A stretch of DNA of 64,000 nucleotides from Odontesthes bonariensis (GCF_027942865.1 NC_134507.1:32284447-32348446), one strand, 5' to 3'. Numbered from the stretch's first letter, positions 7,876 through 20,830 are shown. Notes: generated by a model not told the origin, from the letters alone. Translations and numbers: made by a program.

Positions 7876-8174
7876 AACCCTCCACTGTTTCACGTCCGAG
7901 AGCCCTTCCTGGCACAATGCGCACTTGTGGCGGTGCTCTTTTTTTGCCTACAAAGCGTCACTTTGCACCTCCGCCCACCCGCTGCAGTGAGCACTCTTCA
8001 GCCGTTTCAGATGGTACAACTTTGCACTCCCGCCCGCTCCACTGAGCACCGTTCAAACAACAACAATTTAGCGCTCCAGGCTTTGAACATGGGCACGGTC
8101 TCAAGAAATAAGGTGACTCTACTCCGAGAAGTCACTTGGCACAGCAAGAAGATTTCCTTTGCACAGACAGAATG

Positions 8175-8293
8175 GGCTTCACCCGCAAAGGTAAAGCCTT
8201 CCAAAAATAGAAACAACTCATTAATGCTGCTCTCCACGGAAGTCTTTAGTAAAAGGCGAAAGACTTGTACGTTATGAAGAGAAACCAGAGTAC
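8175..8293 (-). ncRNA. RNU5: U5 snRNA, unit 5
   Basis: Same as reference. Confidence 0.93.
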
Positions 8294-8597
8294 GAGTATT
8301 TGACACTGCGGGAGCAGTGCATCAGGCTAGTTGGCATAGCCACCTTCCCCACGGTGAGCTTTGCTTGGTTGAGACGCTGGCTCCTCGGCCGACCAGGTAG
8401 GAACAATCGGGCCCTATTCAATGGCTGCTTTGTCTTTTACTCTGTGCAAAAGACTAGGGGTCTTGAGGCTTTGTTCTGACCGCTCATTGGGTGTAGAGGT
8501 TTTTTTCAAGCAATTCTCCCAGTCGGCCCAATCCCAGAGCCATCTCAAAGTGGAGTTCACTTTCACTCTCTTTTCGCAGACTAAAAGCCAGAGTTTT

Positions 8598-8675
8598 ATC
8601 TCAGAAGCTAAGCAGAGTCGGGCCTGGTTAGTACTTGGATGGGGAGACCGCCTGGGAATACCAGGTGCTGTAAGC
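8598..8675 (+). pseudogene. Inverted truncated 5S copy, unit 6
   Basis: Same as reference copy. Confidence 0.9.
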
Positions 8676-8898
8676 CTTTTGGCTTCTCCAGGCGCATGCA
8701 GTTTGACTGCGTCAAATGCAAAGGCAGTCCCTGTTTGACTTTTTGGAACTGCTCCTTTGTCAGGACAAAGTTAAATGTATGAGGATCAAAGGCAACCATG
8801 ACCTGGGACACCTTAGCAGATCCAGGATCAGCAAGATGGATCACAGGGTGATCAACAGATGTTTCAACAAAAGACATGCAGAGAGAAGAGAGAAAAAT

Positions 8899-9016
8899 GC
8901 TTACAGCACCTGGTATTCCCAAGCGGTCTCCCATCCAAGTACTAACCAGGCCCGACCCTGCTTGGCTTCCGAGTTCGGACGAGATCGGGCGTGTTCAGGG
9001 CGGTGTGGCCGTAAGC
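8899..9016 (-). rRNA. RNA5S: 5S ribosomal RNA, unit 6
   Basis: Intact; shortest GA tract downstream. Confidence 0.97.
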
Positions 9017-9380
9017 CACAGTCCCCGTGACAAATATGTGTTACATAGGTGCTGGAACCATACGTTGCCCCTATTTTACCAGAGAGTTGGCTTGAGAGGC
9101 TGATGTTGAGCCTGCACGTCGACTTCCCTGATGTGATTGTTCTCTGCAGCTGAAAATGGGACTCTCAGATAACTTAGTGTGTGTCTGTCAAGCTCCTCTG
9201 TTCTCTGTGTGTAGTTTGGTGTTCATGGTCATACAGAGAAACCAGGGAAGCTCAATCCCACGACGTGCTCATAAACTGCGTCTTTTCTAAAGATTATAGT
9301 TCCATTTTAGAAGTCAGAATACAATGGCTCCCTGAAACTACCACCATGTACCGCTGGTTTTGTTATTTCACAAGAGTTGG

Positions 9381-9571
9381 GAAGAGTGCACCGTTCCCGG
9401 CGGCACTGCAGTACCGGGTCGATGCGTGGAGTGAGCGGAGCAAGCCCCTTTTTCAACCCCTGTGCCTAAAAATCCATTTAATATGTAGTCCTCATATAGA
9501 GGACGTATCAGATATTAAACTGATAAGAACAGATACTACACTTGATCTTAGCCAAAAGGCCGAGAAGCGAT
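9381..9571 (-). ncRNA. RNU2: U2 snRNA, unit 6
   Basis: C at nt 137. The U2-U5 spacer of this unit carries CCAAGAAG, otherwise seen only in unit 34. Confidence 0.97.
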
Positions 9572-9870
9572 AACCCTCCACTGTTTCACGTCCGAGAGCC
9601 CTTCCTGGCACAATGCGCACTTGTGGCGGTGCTCTTTTTTTGCCTACAAAGCGTCACTTTGCACCTCCGCCCACCCGCTGCAGTGAGCACTCTTCAGCCG
9701 TTTCAGATGGTACAACTTTGCACTCCCGCCCGCTCCACTGAGCACCGTTCAAACAACAACAATTTAGCGCTCCAGGCTTTGAACATGGGCACGGTCTCAA
9801 GAAATAAGGTGACTCTACTCCAAGAAGTCACTTGGCACAGCAAGAAGATTTCCTTTGCACAGACAGAATG

Positions 9871-9989
9871 GGCTTCACCCGCAAAGGTAAAGCCTTCCAA
9901 AAATAGAAACAACTCATTAATGCTGCTCTCCACGGAAGTCTTTAGTAAAAGGCGAAAGACTTGTACGTTATGAAGAGAAACCAGAGTAC
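9871..9989 (-). ncRNA. RNU5: U5 snRNA, unit 6
   Basis: Same as reference. Confidence 0.93.
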
Positions 9990-10293
9990 GAGTATTTGAC
10001 ACTGCGGGAGCAGTGCATCAGGCTAGTTGGCATAGCCACCTTCCCCACGGTGAGCTTTGCTTGGTTGAGACGCTGGCTCCTCGGCCGACCAGGTAGGAAC
10101 AATCGGGCCCTATTCAATGGCTGCTTTGTCTTTTACTCTGTGCAAAAGACTAGGGGTCTTGAGGCTTTGTTCTGACCGCTCATTGGGTGTAGAGGTTTTT
10201 TTCAAGCAATTCTCCCAGTCGGCCCAATCCCAGAGCCATCTCAAAGTGGAGTTCACTTTCACTCTCTTTTCGCAGACTAAAAGCCAGAGTTTT

Positions 10294-10371
10294 ATCTCAG
10301 AAGCTAAGCAGAGTCGGGCCTGGTTAGTACTTGGATGGGGAGACCGCCTGGGAATACCAGGTGCTGTAAGC
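10294..10371 (+). pseudogene. Inverted truncated 5S copy, unit 7
   Basis: Same as reference copy. Confidence 0.9.
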
Positions 10372-10604
10372 CTTTTGGCTTCTCCAGGCGCATGCAGTTT
10401 GACTGCGTCAAATGCAAAGGCAGTCCCTGTTTGACTTTTTGGAACTGCTCCTTTGTCAGGACAAAGTTAAATGTATGAGGATCAAAGGCAACCATGACCT
10501 GGGACACCTTAGCAGATCCAGGATCAGCAAGATGGATCACAGGGTGATCAACAGATGTTTCAACAAAAGACATGCAGAGAGAAGAGAAGAGAAGAGAGAA
10601 AAAT

Positions 10605-10722
10605 GCTTACAGCACCTGGTATTCCCAAGCGGTCTCCCATCCAAGTACTAACCAGGCCCGACCCTGCTTGGCTTCCGAGTTCGGACGAGATCGGGCGTGT
10701 TCAGGGCGGTGTGGCCGTAAGC
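10605..10722 (-). rRNA. RNA5S: 5S ribosomal RNA, unit 7
   Basis: Intact; long GA tract downstream. Confidence 0.97.
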
Positions 10723-11086
10723 CACAGTCCCCGTGACAAATATGTGTTACATAGGTGCTGGAACCATACGTTGCCCCTATTTTACCAGAGAGTTGGCTTG
10801 AGAGGCTGATGTTGAGCCTGCACGTCGACTTCCCTGATGTGATTGTTCTCTGCAGCTGAAAATGGGACTCTCAGATAACTTAGTGTGTGTCTGTCAAGCT
10901 CCTCTGTTCTCTGTGTGTAGTTTGGTGTTCATGGTCATACAGAGAAACCAGGGAAGCTCAATCCCACGACGTGCTCATAAACTGCGTCTTTTCTAAAGAT
11001 TATAGTTCCATTTTAGAAGTCAGAATACAATGGCTCCCTGAAACTACCACCATGTACCGCTGGTTTTGTTATTTCACAAGAGTTGG

Positions 11087-11277
11087 GAAGAGTGCACCGT
11101 TCCCGGCGGCACTGCAGTACCGGGTCGATGCGTGGAGTGAACGGAGCAAGCCCCTTTTTCAACCCCTGTGCCTAAAAATCCATTTAATATGTAGTCCTCA
11201 TATAGAGGACGTATCAGATATTAAACTGATAAGAACAGATACTACACTTGATCTTAGCCAAAAGGCCGAGAAGCGAT
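11087..11277 (-). ncRNA. RNU2: U2 snRNA, unit 7
   Basis: Majority form. Confidence 0.97.
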
Positions 11278-11576
11278 AACCCTCCACTGTTTCACGTCCG
11301 AGAGCCCTTCCTGGCACAATGCGCACTTGTGGCGGTGCTCTTTTTTTGCCTACAAAGCGTCACTTTGCACCTCCGCCCACCCGCTGCAGTGAGCACTCTT
11401 CAGCCGTTTCAGATGGTACAACTTTGCACTCCCGCCCGCTCCACTGAGCACCGTTCAAACAACAACAATTTAGCGCTCCAGGCTTTGAACATGGGCACGG
11501 TCTCAAGAAATAAGGTGACTCTACTCCGAGAAGTCACTTGGCACAGCAAGAAGATTTCCTTTGCACAGACAGAATG

Positions 11577-11695
11577 GGCTTCACCCGCAAAGGTAAAGCC
11601 TTCCAAAAATAGAAACAACTCATTAATGCTGCTCTCCACGGAAGTCTTTAGTAAAAGGCGAAAGACTTGTACGTTATGAAGAGAAACCAGAGTAC
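11577..11695 (-). ncRNA. RNU5: U5 snRNA, unit 7
   Basis: Same as reference. Confidence 0.93.
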
Positions 11696-11999
11696 GAGTA
11701 TTTGACACTGCGGGAGCAGTGCATCAGGCTAGTTGGCATAGCCACCTTCCCCACGGTGAGCTTTGCTTGGTTGAGACGCTGGCTCCTCGGCCGACCAGGT
11801 AGGAACAATCGGGCCCTATTCAATGGCTGCTTTGTCTTTTACTCTGTGCAAAAGACTAGGGGTCTTGAGGCTTTGTTCTGACCGCTCATTGGGTGTAGAG
11901 GTTTTTTTCAAGCAATTCTCCCAGTCGGCCCAATCCCAGAGCCATCTCAAAGTGGAGTTCACTTTCACTCTCTTTTCGCAGACTAAAAGCCAGAGTTTT

Positions 12000-12077
12000 A
12001 TCTCAGAAGCTAAGCAGAGTCGGGCCTGGTTAGTACTTGGATGGGGAGACCGCCTGGGAATACCAGGTGCTGTAAGC
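12000..12077 (+). pseudogene. Inverted truncated 5S copy, unit 8
   Basis: Same as reference copy. Confidence 0.9.
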
Positions 12078-12300
12078 CTTTTGGCTTCTCCAGGCGCATG
12101 CAGTTTGACTGCGTCAAATGCAAAGGCAGTCCCTGTTTGACTTTTTGGAACTGCTCCTTTGTCAGGACAAAGTTAAATGTATGAGGATCAAAGGCAACCA
12201 TGACCTGGGACACCTTAGCAGATCCAGGATCAGCAAGATGGATCACAGGGTGATCAACAGATGTTTCAACAAAAGACATGCAGAGAGAAGAGAGAAAAAT

Positions 12301-12418
12301 GCTTACAGCACCTGGTATTCCCAAGCGGTCTCCCATCCAAGTACTAACCAGGCCCGACCCTGCTTGGCTTCCGAGTTCGGACGAGATCGGGCGTGTTCAG
12401 GGCGGTGTGGCCGTAAGC
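12301..12418 (-). rRNA. RNA5S: 5S ribosomal RNA, unit 8
   Basis: Intact; last unit in the window with the shortest GA tract. Confidence 0.97.
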
Positions 12419-12782
12419 CACAGTCCCCGTGACAAATATGTGTTACATAGGTGCTGGAACCATACGTTGCCCCTATTTTACCAGAGAGTTGGCTTGAGAG
12501 GCTGATGTTGAGCCTGCACGTCGACTTCCCTGATGTGATTGTTCTCTGCAGCTGAAAATGGGACTCTCAGATAACTTAGTGTGTGTCTGTCAAGCTCCTC
12601 TGTTCTCTGTGTGTAGTTTGGTGTTCATGGTCATACAGAGAAACCAGGGAAGCTCAATCCCACGACGTGCTCATAAACTGCGTCTTTTCTAAAGATTATA
12701 GTTCCATTTTAGAAGTCAGAATACAATGGCTCCCTGAAACTACCACCATGTACCGCTGGTTTTGTTATTTCACAAGAGTTGG

Positions 12783-12973
12783 GAAGAGTGCACCGTTCCC
12801 GGCGGCACTGCAGTACCGGGTCGATGCGTGGAGTGAACGGAGCAAGCCCCTTTTTCAACCCCTGTGCCTAAAAATCCATTTAATATGTAGTCCTCATATA
12901 GAGGACGTATCAGATATTAAACTGATAAGAACAGATACTACACTTGATCTTAGCCAAAAGGCCGAGAAGCGAT
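12783..12973 (-). ncRNA. RNU2: U2 snRNA, unit 8
   Basis: Majority form. Confidence 0.97.
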
Positions 12974-13272
12974 AACCCTCCACTGTTTCACGTCCGAGAG
13001 CCCTTCCTGGCACAATGCGCACTTGTGGCGGTGCTCTTTTTTTGCCTACAAAGCGTCACTTTGCACCTCCGCCCACCCGCTGCAGTGAGCACTCTTCAGC
13101 CGTTTCAGATGGTACAACTTTGCACTCCCGCCCGCTCCACTGAGCACCGTTCAAACAACAACAATTTAGCGCTCCAGGCTTTGAACATGGGCACGGTCTC
13201 AAGAAATAAGGTGACTCTACTCCGAGAAGTCACTTGGCACAGCAAGAAGATTTCCTTTGCACAGACAGAATG

Positions 13273-13391
13273 GGCTTCACCTGCAAAGGTAAAGCCTTCC
13301 AAAAATAGAAACAACTCATTAATGCTGCTCTCCACGGAAGTCTTTAGTAAAAGGCGAAAGACTTGTACGTTATGAAGAGAAACCAGAGTAC
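13273..13391 (-). ncRNA. RNU5: U5 snRNA, unit 8 (G110A variant)
   Basis: Single change at 13282 (nt 110) in the 3' stem-loop turns a U-G closing pair into U-A, so the hairpin should be kept or strengthened. Confidence 0.92.
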
Positions 13392-13695
13392 GAGTATTTG
13401 ACACTGCGGGAGCAGTGCATCAGGCTAGTTGGCATAGCCACCTTCCCCACGGTGAGCTTTGCTTGGTTGAGACGCTGGCTCCTCGGCCGACCAGGTAGGA
13501 ACAATCGGGCCCTATTCAATGGCTGCTTTGTCTTTTACTCTGTGCAAAAGACTAGGGGTCTTGAGGCTTTGTTCTGACCGCTCATTGGGTGTAGAGGTTT
13601 TTTTCAAGCAATTCTCCCAGTCGGCCCAATCCCAGAGCCATCTCAAAGTGGAGTTCACTTTCACTCTCTTTTCGCAGACTAAAAGCCAGAGTTTT

Positions 13696-13773
13696 ATCTC
13701 AGAAGCTAAGCAGAGTCGGGCCTGGTTAGTACTTGGATGGGGAGACCGCCTGGGAATACCAGGTGCTGTAAGC
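13696..13773 (+). pseudogene. Inverted truncated 5S copy, unit 9
   Basis: Same as reference copy. Confidence 0.9.
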
Positions 13774-14006
13774 CTTTTGGCTTCTCCAGGCGCATGCAGT
13801 TTGACTGCGTCAAATGCAAAGGCAGTCCCTGTTTGACTTTTTGGAACTGCTCCTTTGTCAGGACAAAGTTAAATGTATGAGGATCAAAGGCAACCATGAC
13901 CTGGGACACCTTAGCAGATCCAGGATCAGCAAGATGGATCACAGGGTGATCAACAGATGTTTCAACAAAAGACATGCAGAGAGAAGAGAAGAGAAGAGAG
14001 AAAAAT

Positions 14007-14124
14007 GCTTACAGCACCTGGTATTCCCAAGCGGTCTCCCATCCAAGTACTAACCAGGCCCGACCCTGCTTGGCTTCCGAGTTCGGACGAGATCGGGCGT
14101 GTTCAGGGCGGTGTGGCCGTAAGC
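14007..14124 (-). rRNA. RNA5S: 5S ribosomal RNA, unit 9
   Basis: Intact; long GA tract downstream. Confidence 0.97.
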
Positions 14125-14488
14125 CACAGTCCCCGTGACAAATATGTGTTACATAGGTGCTGGAACCATACGTTGCCCCTATTTTACCAGAGAGTTGGCT
14201 TGAGAGGCTGATGTTGAGCCTGCACGTCGACTTCCCTGATGTGATTGTTCTCTGCAGCTGAAAATGGGACTCTCAGATAACTTAGTGTGTGTCTGTCAAG
14301 CTCCTCTGTTCTCTGTGTGTAGTTTGGTGTTCATGGTCATACAGAGAAACCAGGGAAGCTCAATCCCACGACGTGCTCATAAACTGCGTCTTTTCTAAAG
14401 ATTATAGTTCCATTTTAGAAGTCAGAATACAATGGCTCCCTGAAACTGCCACCATGTACCGCTGGTTTTGTTATTTCACAAGAGTTGG

Positions 14489-14679
14489 GAAGAGTGCACC
14501 GTTCCCGGCGGCACTGCAGTACCGGGTCGATGCGTGGAGTGAGCGGAGCAAGCCCCTTTTTCAACCCCTGTGCCTAAAAATCCATTTAATATGTAGTCCT
14601 CATATAGAGGACGTATCAGATATTAAACTGATAAGAACAGATACTACACTTGATCTTAGCCAAAAGGCCGAGAAGCGAT
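14489..14679 (-). ncRNA. RNU2: U2 snRNA, unit 9
   Basis: C at nt 137. A private change (AACTGCC) lies in the 3' flank. Confidence 0.97.
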
Positions 14680-14978
14680 AACCCTCCACTGTTTCACGTC
14701 CGAGAGCCCTTCCTGGCACAATGCGCACTTGTGGCGGTGCTCTTTTTTTGCCTACAAAGCGTCACTTTGCACCTCCGCCCACCCGCTGCAGTGAGCACTC
14801 TTCAGCCGTTTCAGATGGTACAACTTTGCACTCCCGCCCGCTCCACTGAGCACCGTTCAAACAACAACAATTTAGCGCTCCAGGCTTTGAACATGGGCAC
14901 GGTCTCAAGAAATAAGGTGACTCTACTCCGAGAAGTCACTTGGCACAGCAAGAAGATTTCCTTTGCACAGACAGAATG

Positions 14979-15097
14979 GGCTTCACCCGCAAAGGTAAAG
15001 CCTTCCAAAAATAGAAACAACTCATTAATGCTGCTCTCCACGGAAGTCTTTAGTAAAAGGCGAAAGACTTGTACGTTATGAAGAGAAACCAGAGTAC
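14979..15097 (-). ncRNA. RNU5: U5 snRNA, unit 9
   Basis: Same as reference. Confidence 0.93.
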
Positions 15098-15401
15098 GAG
15101 TATTTGACACTGCGGGAGCAGTGCATCAGGCTAGTTGGCATAGCCACCTTCCCCACGGTGAGCTTTGCTTGGTTGAGACGCTGGCTCCTCGGCCGACCAG
15201 GTAGGAACAATCGGGCCCTATTCAATGGCTGCTTTGTCTTTTACTCTGTGCAAAAGACTAGGGGTCTTGAGGCTTTGTTCTGACCGCTCATTGGGTGTAG
15301 AGGTTTTTTTCAAGCAATTCTCCCAGTCGGCCCAATCCCAGAGCCATCTCAAAGTGGAGTTCACTTTCACTCTCTTTTCGCAGACTAAAAGCCAGAGTTT
15401 T

Positions 15402-15479
15402 ATCTCAGAAGCTAAGCAGAGTCGGGCCTGGTTAGTACTTGGATGGGGAGACCGCCTGGGAATACCAGGTGCTGTAAGC
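15402..15479 (+). pseudogene. Inverted truncated 5S copy, unit 10
   Basis: Same as reference copy. Confidence 0.9.
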
Positions 15480-15712
15480 CTTTTGGCTTCTCCAGGCGCA
15501 TGCAGTTTGACTGCGTCAAATGCAAAGGCAGTCCCTGTTTGACTTTTTGGAACTGCTCCTTTGTCAGGACAAAGTTAAATGTATGAGGATCAAAGGCAAC
15601 CATGACCTGGGACACCTTAGCAGATCCAGGATCAGCAAGATGGATCACAGGGTGATCAACAGATGTTTCAACAAAAGACATGCAGAGAGAAGAGAAGAGA
15701 AGAGAGAAAAAT

Positions 15713-15830
15713 GCTTACAGCACCTGGTATTCCCAAGCTGTCTCCCATCCAAGTACTAACCAGGCCCGACCCTGCTTGGCTTCCGAGTTCGGACGAGATC
15801 GGGCGTGTTCAGGGCGGTGTGGCCGTAAGC
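15713..15830 (-). rRNA. RNA5S: 5S ribosomal RNA, unit 10 (C92A variant)
   Basis: Full length with the box C edge change described for unit 4. Confidence 0.95.
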
Positions 15831-16194
15831 CACAGTCCCCGTGACAAATATGTGTTACATAGGTGCTGGAACCATACGTTGCCCCTATTTTACCAGAGAG
15901 TTGGCTTGAGAGGCTGATGTTGAGCCTGCACGTCGACTTCCCTGATGTGATTGTTCTCTGCAGCTGAAAATGGGACTCTCAGATAACTTAGTGTGTGTCT
16001 GTCAAGCTCCTCTGTTCTCTGTGTGTAGTTTGGTGTTCATGGTCATACAGAGAAACCAGGGAAGCTCAATCCCACGACGTGCTCATAAACTGCGTCTTTT
16101 CTAAAGATTATAGTTCCATTTTAGAAGTCAGAATACAATGGCTCCCTGAAACTACCACCATGTACCGCTGGTTTTGTTATTTCACAAGAGTTGG

Positions 16195-16385
16195 GAAGAG
16201 TGCACCGTTCCCGGCGGCACTGCAGTACCGGGTCGATGCGTGGAGTGAACGGAGCAAGCCCCTTTTTCAACCCCTGTGCCTAAAAATCCATTTAATATGT
16301 AGTCCTCATATAGAGGACGTATCAGATATTAAACTGATAAGAACAGATACTACACTTGATCTTAGCCAAAAGGCCGAGAAGCGAT
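16195..16385 (-). ncRNA. RNU2: U2 snRNA, unit 10
   Basis: Majority form. Confidence 0.97.
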
Positions 16386-16684
16386 AACCCTCCACTGTTT
16401 CACGTCCGAGAGCCCTTCCTGGCACAATGCGCACTTGTGGCGGTGCTCTTTTTTTGCCTACAAAGCGTCACTTTGCACCTCCGCCCACCCGCTGCAGTGA
16501 GCACTCTTCAGCCGTTTCAGATGGTACAACTTTGCACTCCCGCCCGCTCCACTGAGCACCGTTCAAACAACAACAATTTAGCGCTCCAGGCTTTGAACAT
16601 GGGCACGGTCTCAAGAAATAAGGTGACTCTACTCCGAGAAGTCACTTGGCACAGCAAGAAGATTTCCTTTGCACAGACAGAATG

Positions 16685-16803
16685 GGCTTCACCCGCAAAG
16701 GTAAAGCCTTCCAAAAATAGAAACAACTCATTAATGCTGCTCTCCACGGAAGTCTTTAGTAAAAGGCGAAAGACTTGTACGTTATGAAGAGAAACCAGAG
16801 TAC
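16685..16803 (-). ncRNA. RNU5: U5 snRNA, unit 10
   Basis: Same as reference. Confidence 0.93.
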
Positions 16804-17107
16804 GAGTATTTGACACTGCGGGAGCAGTGCATCAGGCTAGTTGGCATAGCCACCTTCCCCACGGTGAGCTTTGCTTGGTTGAGACGCTGGCTCCTCGGCC
16901 GACCAGGTAGGAACAATCGGGCCCTATTCAATGGCTGCTTTGTCTTTTACTCTGTGCAAAAGACTAGGGGTCTTGAGGCTTTGTTCTGACCGCTCATTGG
17001 GTGTAGAGGTTTTTTTCAAGCAATTCTCCCAGTCGGCCCAATCCCAGAGCCATCTCAAAGTGGAGTTCACTTTCACTCTCTTTTCGCAGACTAAAAGCCA
17101 GAGTTTT

Positions 17108-17185
17108 ATCTCAGAAGCTAAGCAGAGTCGGGCCTGGTTAGTACTTGGATGGGGAGACCGCCTGGGAATACCAGGTGCTGTAAGC
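17108..17185 (+). pseudogene. Inverted truncated 5S copy, unit 11
   Basis: Same as reference copy. Confidence 0.9.
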
Positions 17186-17418
17186 CTTTTGGCTTCTCCA
17201 GGCGCATGCAGTTTGACTGCGTCAAATGCAAAGGCAGTCCCTGTTTGACTTTTTGGAACTGCTCCTTTGTCAGGACAAAGTTAAATGTATGAGGATCAAA
17301 GGCAACCATGACCTGGGACACCTTAGCAGATCCAGGATCAGCAAGATGGATCACAGGGTGATCAACAGATGTTTCAACAAAAGACATGCAGAGAGAAGAG
17401 AAGAGAAGAGAGAAAAAT

Positions 17419-17536
17419 GCTTACAGCACCTGGTATTCCCAAGCGGTCTCCCATCCAAGTACTAACCAGGCCCGACCCTGCTTGGCTTCCGAGTTCGGAC
17501 GAGATCGGGCGTGTTCAGGGCGGTGTGGCCGTAAGC
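17419..17536 (-). rRNA. RNA5S: 5S ribosomal RNA, unit 11
   Basis: Intact; long GA tract downstream. Confidence 0.97.
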
Positions 17537-17900
17537 CACAGTCCCCGTGACAAATATGTGTTACATAGGTGCTGGAACCATACGTTGCCCCTATTTTACC
17601 AGAGAGTTGGCTTGAGAGGCTGATGTTGAGCCTGCACGTCGACTTCCCTGATGTGATTGTTCTCTGCAGCTGAAAATGGGACTCTCAGATAACTTAGTGT
17701 GTGTCTGTCAAGCTCCTCTGTTCTCTGTGTGTAGTTTGGTGTTCATGGTCATACAGAGAAACCAGGGAAGCTCAATCCCACGACGTGCTCATAAACTGCG
17801 TCTTTTCTAAAGATTATAGTTCCATTTTAGAAGTCAGAATACAATGGCTCCCTGAAACTACCACCATGTACCGCTGGTTTTGTTATTTCACAAGAGTTGG

Positions 17901-18091
17901 GAAGAGTGCACCGTTCCCGGCGGCACTGCAGTACCGGGTCGATGCGTGGAGTGAACGGAGCAAGCCCCTTTTTCAACCCCTGTGCCTAAAAATCCATTTA
18001 ATATGTAGTCCTCATATAGAGGACGTATCAGATATTAAACTGATAAGAACAGATACTACACTTGATCTTAGCCAAAAGGCCGAGAAGCGAT
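17901..18091 (-). ncRNA. RNU2: U2 snRNA, unit 11
   Basis: Majority form. Confidence 0.97.
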
Positions 18092-18390
18092 AACCCTCCA
18101 CTGTTTCACGTCCGAGAGCCCTTCCTGGCACAATGCGCACTTGTGGCGGTGCTCTTTTTTTGCCTACAAAGCGTCACTTTGCACCTCCGCCCACCCGCTG
18201 CAGTGAGCACTCTTCAGCCGTTTCAGATGGTACAACTTTGCACTCCCGCCCGCTCCACTGAGCACCGTTCAAACAACAACAATTTAGCGCTCCAGGCTTT
18301 GAACATGGGCACGGTCTCAAGAAATAAGGTGACTCTACTCCGAGAAGTCACTTGGCACAGCAAGAAGATTTCCTTTGCACAGACAGAATG

Positions 18391-18509
18391 GGCTTCACCC
18401 GCAAAGGTAAAGCCTTCCAAAAATAGAAACAACTCATTAATGCTGCTCTCCACGGAAGTCTTTAGTAAAAGGCGAAAGACTTGTACGTTATGAAGAGAAA
18501 CCAGAGTAC
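18391..18509 (-). ncRNA. RNU5: U5 snRNA, unit 11
   Basis: Same as reference. Confidence 0.93.
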
Positions 18510-18813
18510 GAGTATTTGACACTGCGGGAGCAGTGCATCAGGCTAGTTGGCATAGCCACCTTCCCCACGGTGAGCTTTGCTTGGTTGAGACGCTGGCTCC
18601 TCGGCCGACCAGGTAGGAACAATCGGGCCCTATTCAATGGCTGCTTTGTCTTTTACTCTGTGCAAAAGACTAGGGGTCTTGAGGCTTTGTTCTGACCGCT
18701 CATTGGGTGTAGAGGTTTTTTTCAAGCAATTCTCCCAGTCGGCCCAATCCCAGAGCCATCTCAAAGTGGAGTTCACTTTCACTCTCTTTTCGCAGACTAA
18801 AAGCCAGAGTTTT

Positions 18814-18891
18814 ATCTCAGAAGCTAAGCAGAGTCGGGCCTGGTTAGTACTTGGATGGGGAGACCGCCTGGGAATACCAGGTGCTGTAAGC
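18814..18891 (+). pseudogene. Inverted truncated 5S copy, unit 12
   Basis: Same as reference copy. Confidence 0.9.
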
Positions 18892-19124
18892 CTTTTGGCT
18901 TCTCCAGGCGCATGCAGTTTGACTGCGTCAAATGCAAAGGCAGTCCCTGTTTGACTTTTTGGAACTGCTCCTTTGTCAGGACAAAGTTAAATGTATGAGG
19001 ATCAAAGGCAACCATGACCTGGGACACCTTAGCAGATCCAGGATCAGCAAGATGGATCACAGGGTGATCAACAGATGTTTCAACAAAAGACATGCAGAGA
19101 GAAGAGAAGAGAAGAGAGAAAAAT

Positions 19125-19242
19125 GCTTACAGCACCTGGTATTCCCAAGCGGTCTCCCATCCAAGTACTAACCAGGCCCGACCCTGCTTGGCTTCCGAGT
19201 TCGGACGAGATCGGGCGTGTTCAGGGCGGTGTGGCCGTAAGC
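19125..19242 (-). rRNA. RNA5S: 5S ribosomal RNA, unit 12
   Basis: Intact; long GA tract downstream. Confidence 0.97.
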
Positions 19243-19606
19243 CACAGTCCCCGTGACAAATATGTGTTACATAGGTGCTGGAACCATACGTTGCCCCTAT
19301 TTTACCAGAGAGTTGGCTTGAGAGGCTGATGTTGAGCCTGCACGTCGACTTCCCTGATGTGATTGTTCTCTGCAGCTGAAAATGGGACTCTCAGATAACT
19401 TAGTGTGTGTCTGTCAAGCTCCTCTGTTCTCTGTGTGTAGTTTGGTGTTCATGGTCATACAGAGAAACCAGGGAAGCTCAATCCCACGACGTGCTCATAA
19501 ACTGCGTCTTTTCTAAAGATTATAGTTCCATTTTAGAAGTCAGAATACAATGGCTCCCTGAAACTACCACCATGTACCGCTGGTTTTGTTATTTCACAAG
19601 AGTTGG

Positions 19607-19797
19607 GAAGAGTGCACCGTTCCCGGCGGCACTGCAGTACCGGGTCGATGCGTGGAGTGAACGGAGCAAGCCCCTTTTTCAACCCCTGTGCCTAAAAATC
19701 CATTTAATATGTAGTCCTCATATAGAGGACGTATCAGATATTAAACTGATAAGAACAGATACTACACTTGATCTTAGCCAAAAGGCCGAGAAGCGAT
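19607..19797 (-). ncRNA. RNU2: U2 snRNA, unit 12
   Basis: Majority form. Confidence 0.97.
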
Positions 19798-20096
19798 AAC
19801 CCTCCACTGTTTCACGTCCGAGAGCCCTTCCTGGCACAATGCGCACTTGTGGCGGTGCTCTTTTTTTGCCTACAAAGCGTCACTTTGCACCTCCGCCCAC
19901 CCGCTGCAGTGAGCACTCTTCAGCCGTTTCAGATGGTACAACTTTGCACTCCCGCCCGCTCCACTGAGCACCGTTCAAACAACAACAATTTAGCGCTCCA
20001 GGCTTTGAACATGGGCACGGTCTCAAGAAATAAGGTGACTCTACTCCGAGAAGTCACTTGGCACAGCAAGAAGATTTCCTTTGCACAGACAGAATG

Positions 20097-20215
20097 GGCT
20101 TCACCCGCAAAGGTAAAGCCTTCCAAAAATAGAAACAACTCATTAATGCTGCTCTCCACGGAAGTCTTTAGTAAAAGGCGAAAGACTTGTACGTTATGAA
20201 GAGAAACCAGAGTAC
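20097..20215 (-). ncRNA. RNU5: U5 snRNA, unit 12
   Basis: Same as reference. Confidence 0.93.
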
Positions 20216-20519
20216 GAGTATTTGACACTGCGGGAGCAGTGCATCAGGCTAGTTGGCATAGCCACCTTCCCCACGGTGAGCTTTGCTTGGTTGAGACGCT
20301 GGCTCCTCGGCCGACCAGGTAGGAACAATCGGGCCCTATTCAATGGCTGCTTTGTCTTTTACTCTGTGCAAAAGACTAGGGGTCTTGAGGCTTTGTTCTG
20401 ACCGCTCATTGGGTGTAGAGGTTTTTTTCAAGCAATTCTCCCAGTCGGCCCAATCCCAGAGCCATCTCAAAGTGGAGTTCACTTTCACTCTCTTTTCGCA
20501 GACTAAAAGCCAGAGTTTT

Positions 20520-20597
20520 ATCTCAGAAGCTAAGCAGAGTCGGGCCTGGTTAGTACTTGGATGGGGAGACCGCCTGGGAATACCAGGTGCTGTAAGC
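20520..20597 (+). pseudogene. Inverted truncated 5S copy, unit 13
   Basis: Same as reference copy. Confidence 0.9.
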
Positions 20598-20830
20598 CTT
20601 TTGGCTTCTCCAGGCGCATGCAGTTTGACTGCGTCAAATGCAAAGGCAGTCCCTGTTTGACTTTTTGGAACTGCTCCTTTGTCAGGACAAAGTTAAATGT
20701 ATGAGGATCAAAGGCAACCATGACCTGGGACACCTTAGCAGATCCAGGATCAGCAAGATGGATCACAGGGTGATCAACAGATGTTTCAACAAAAGACATG
20801 CAGAGAGAAGAGAAGAGAAGAGAGAAAAAT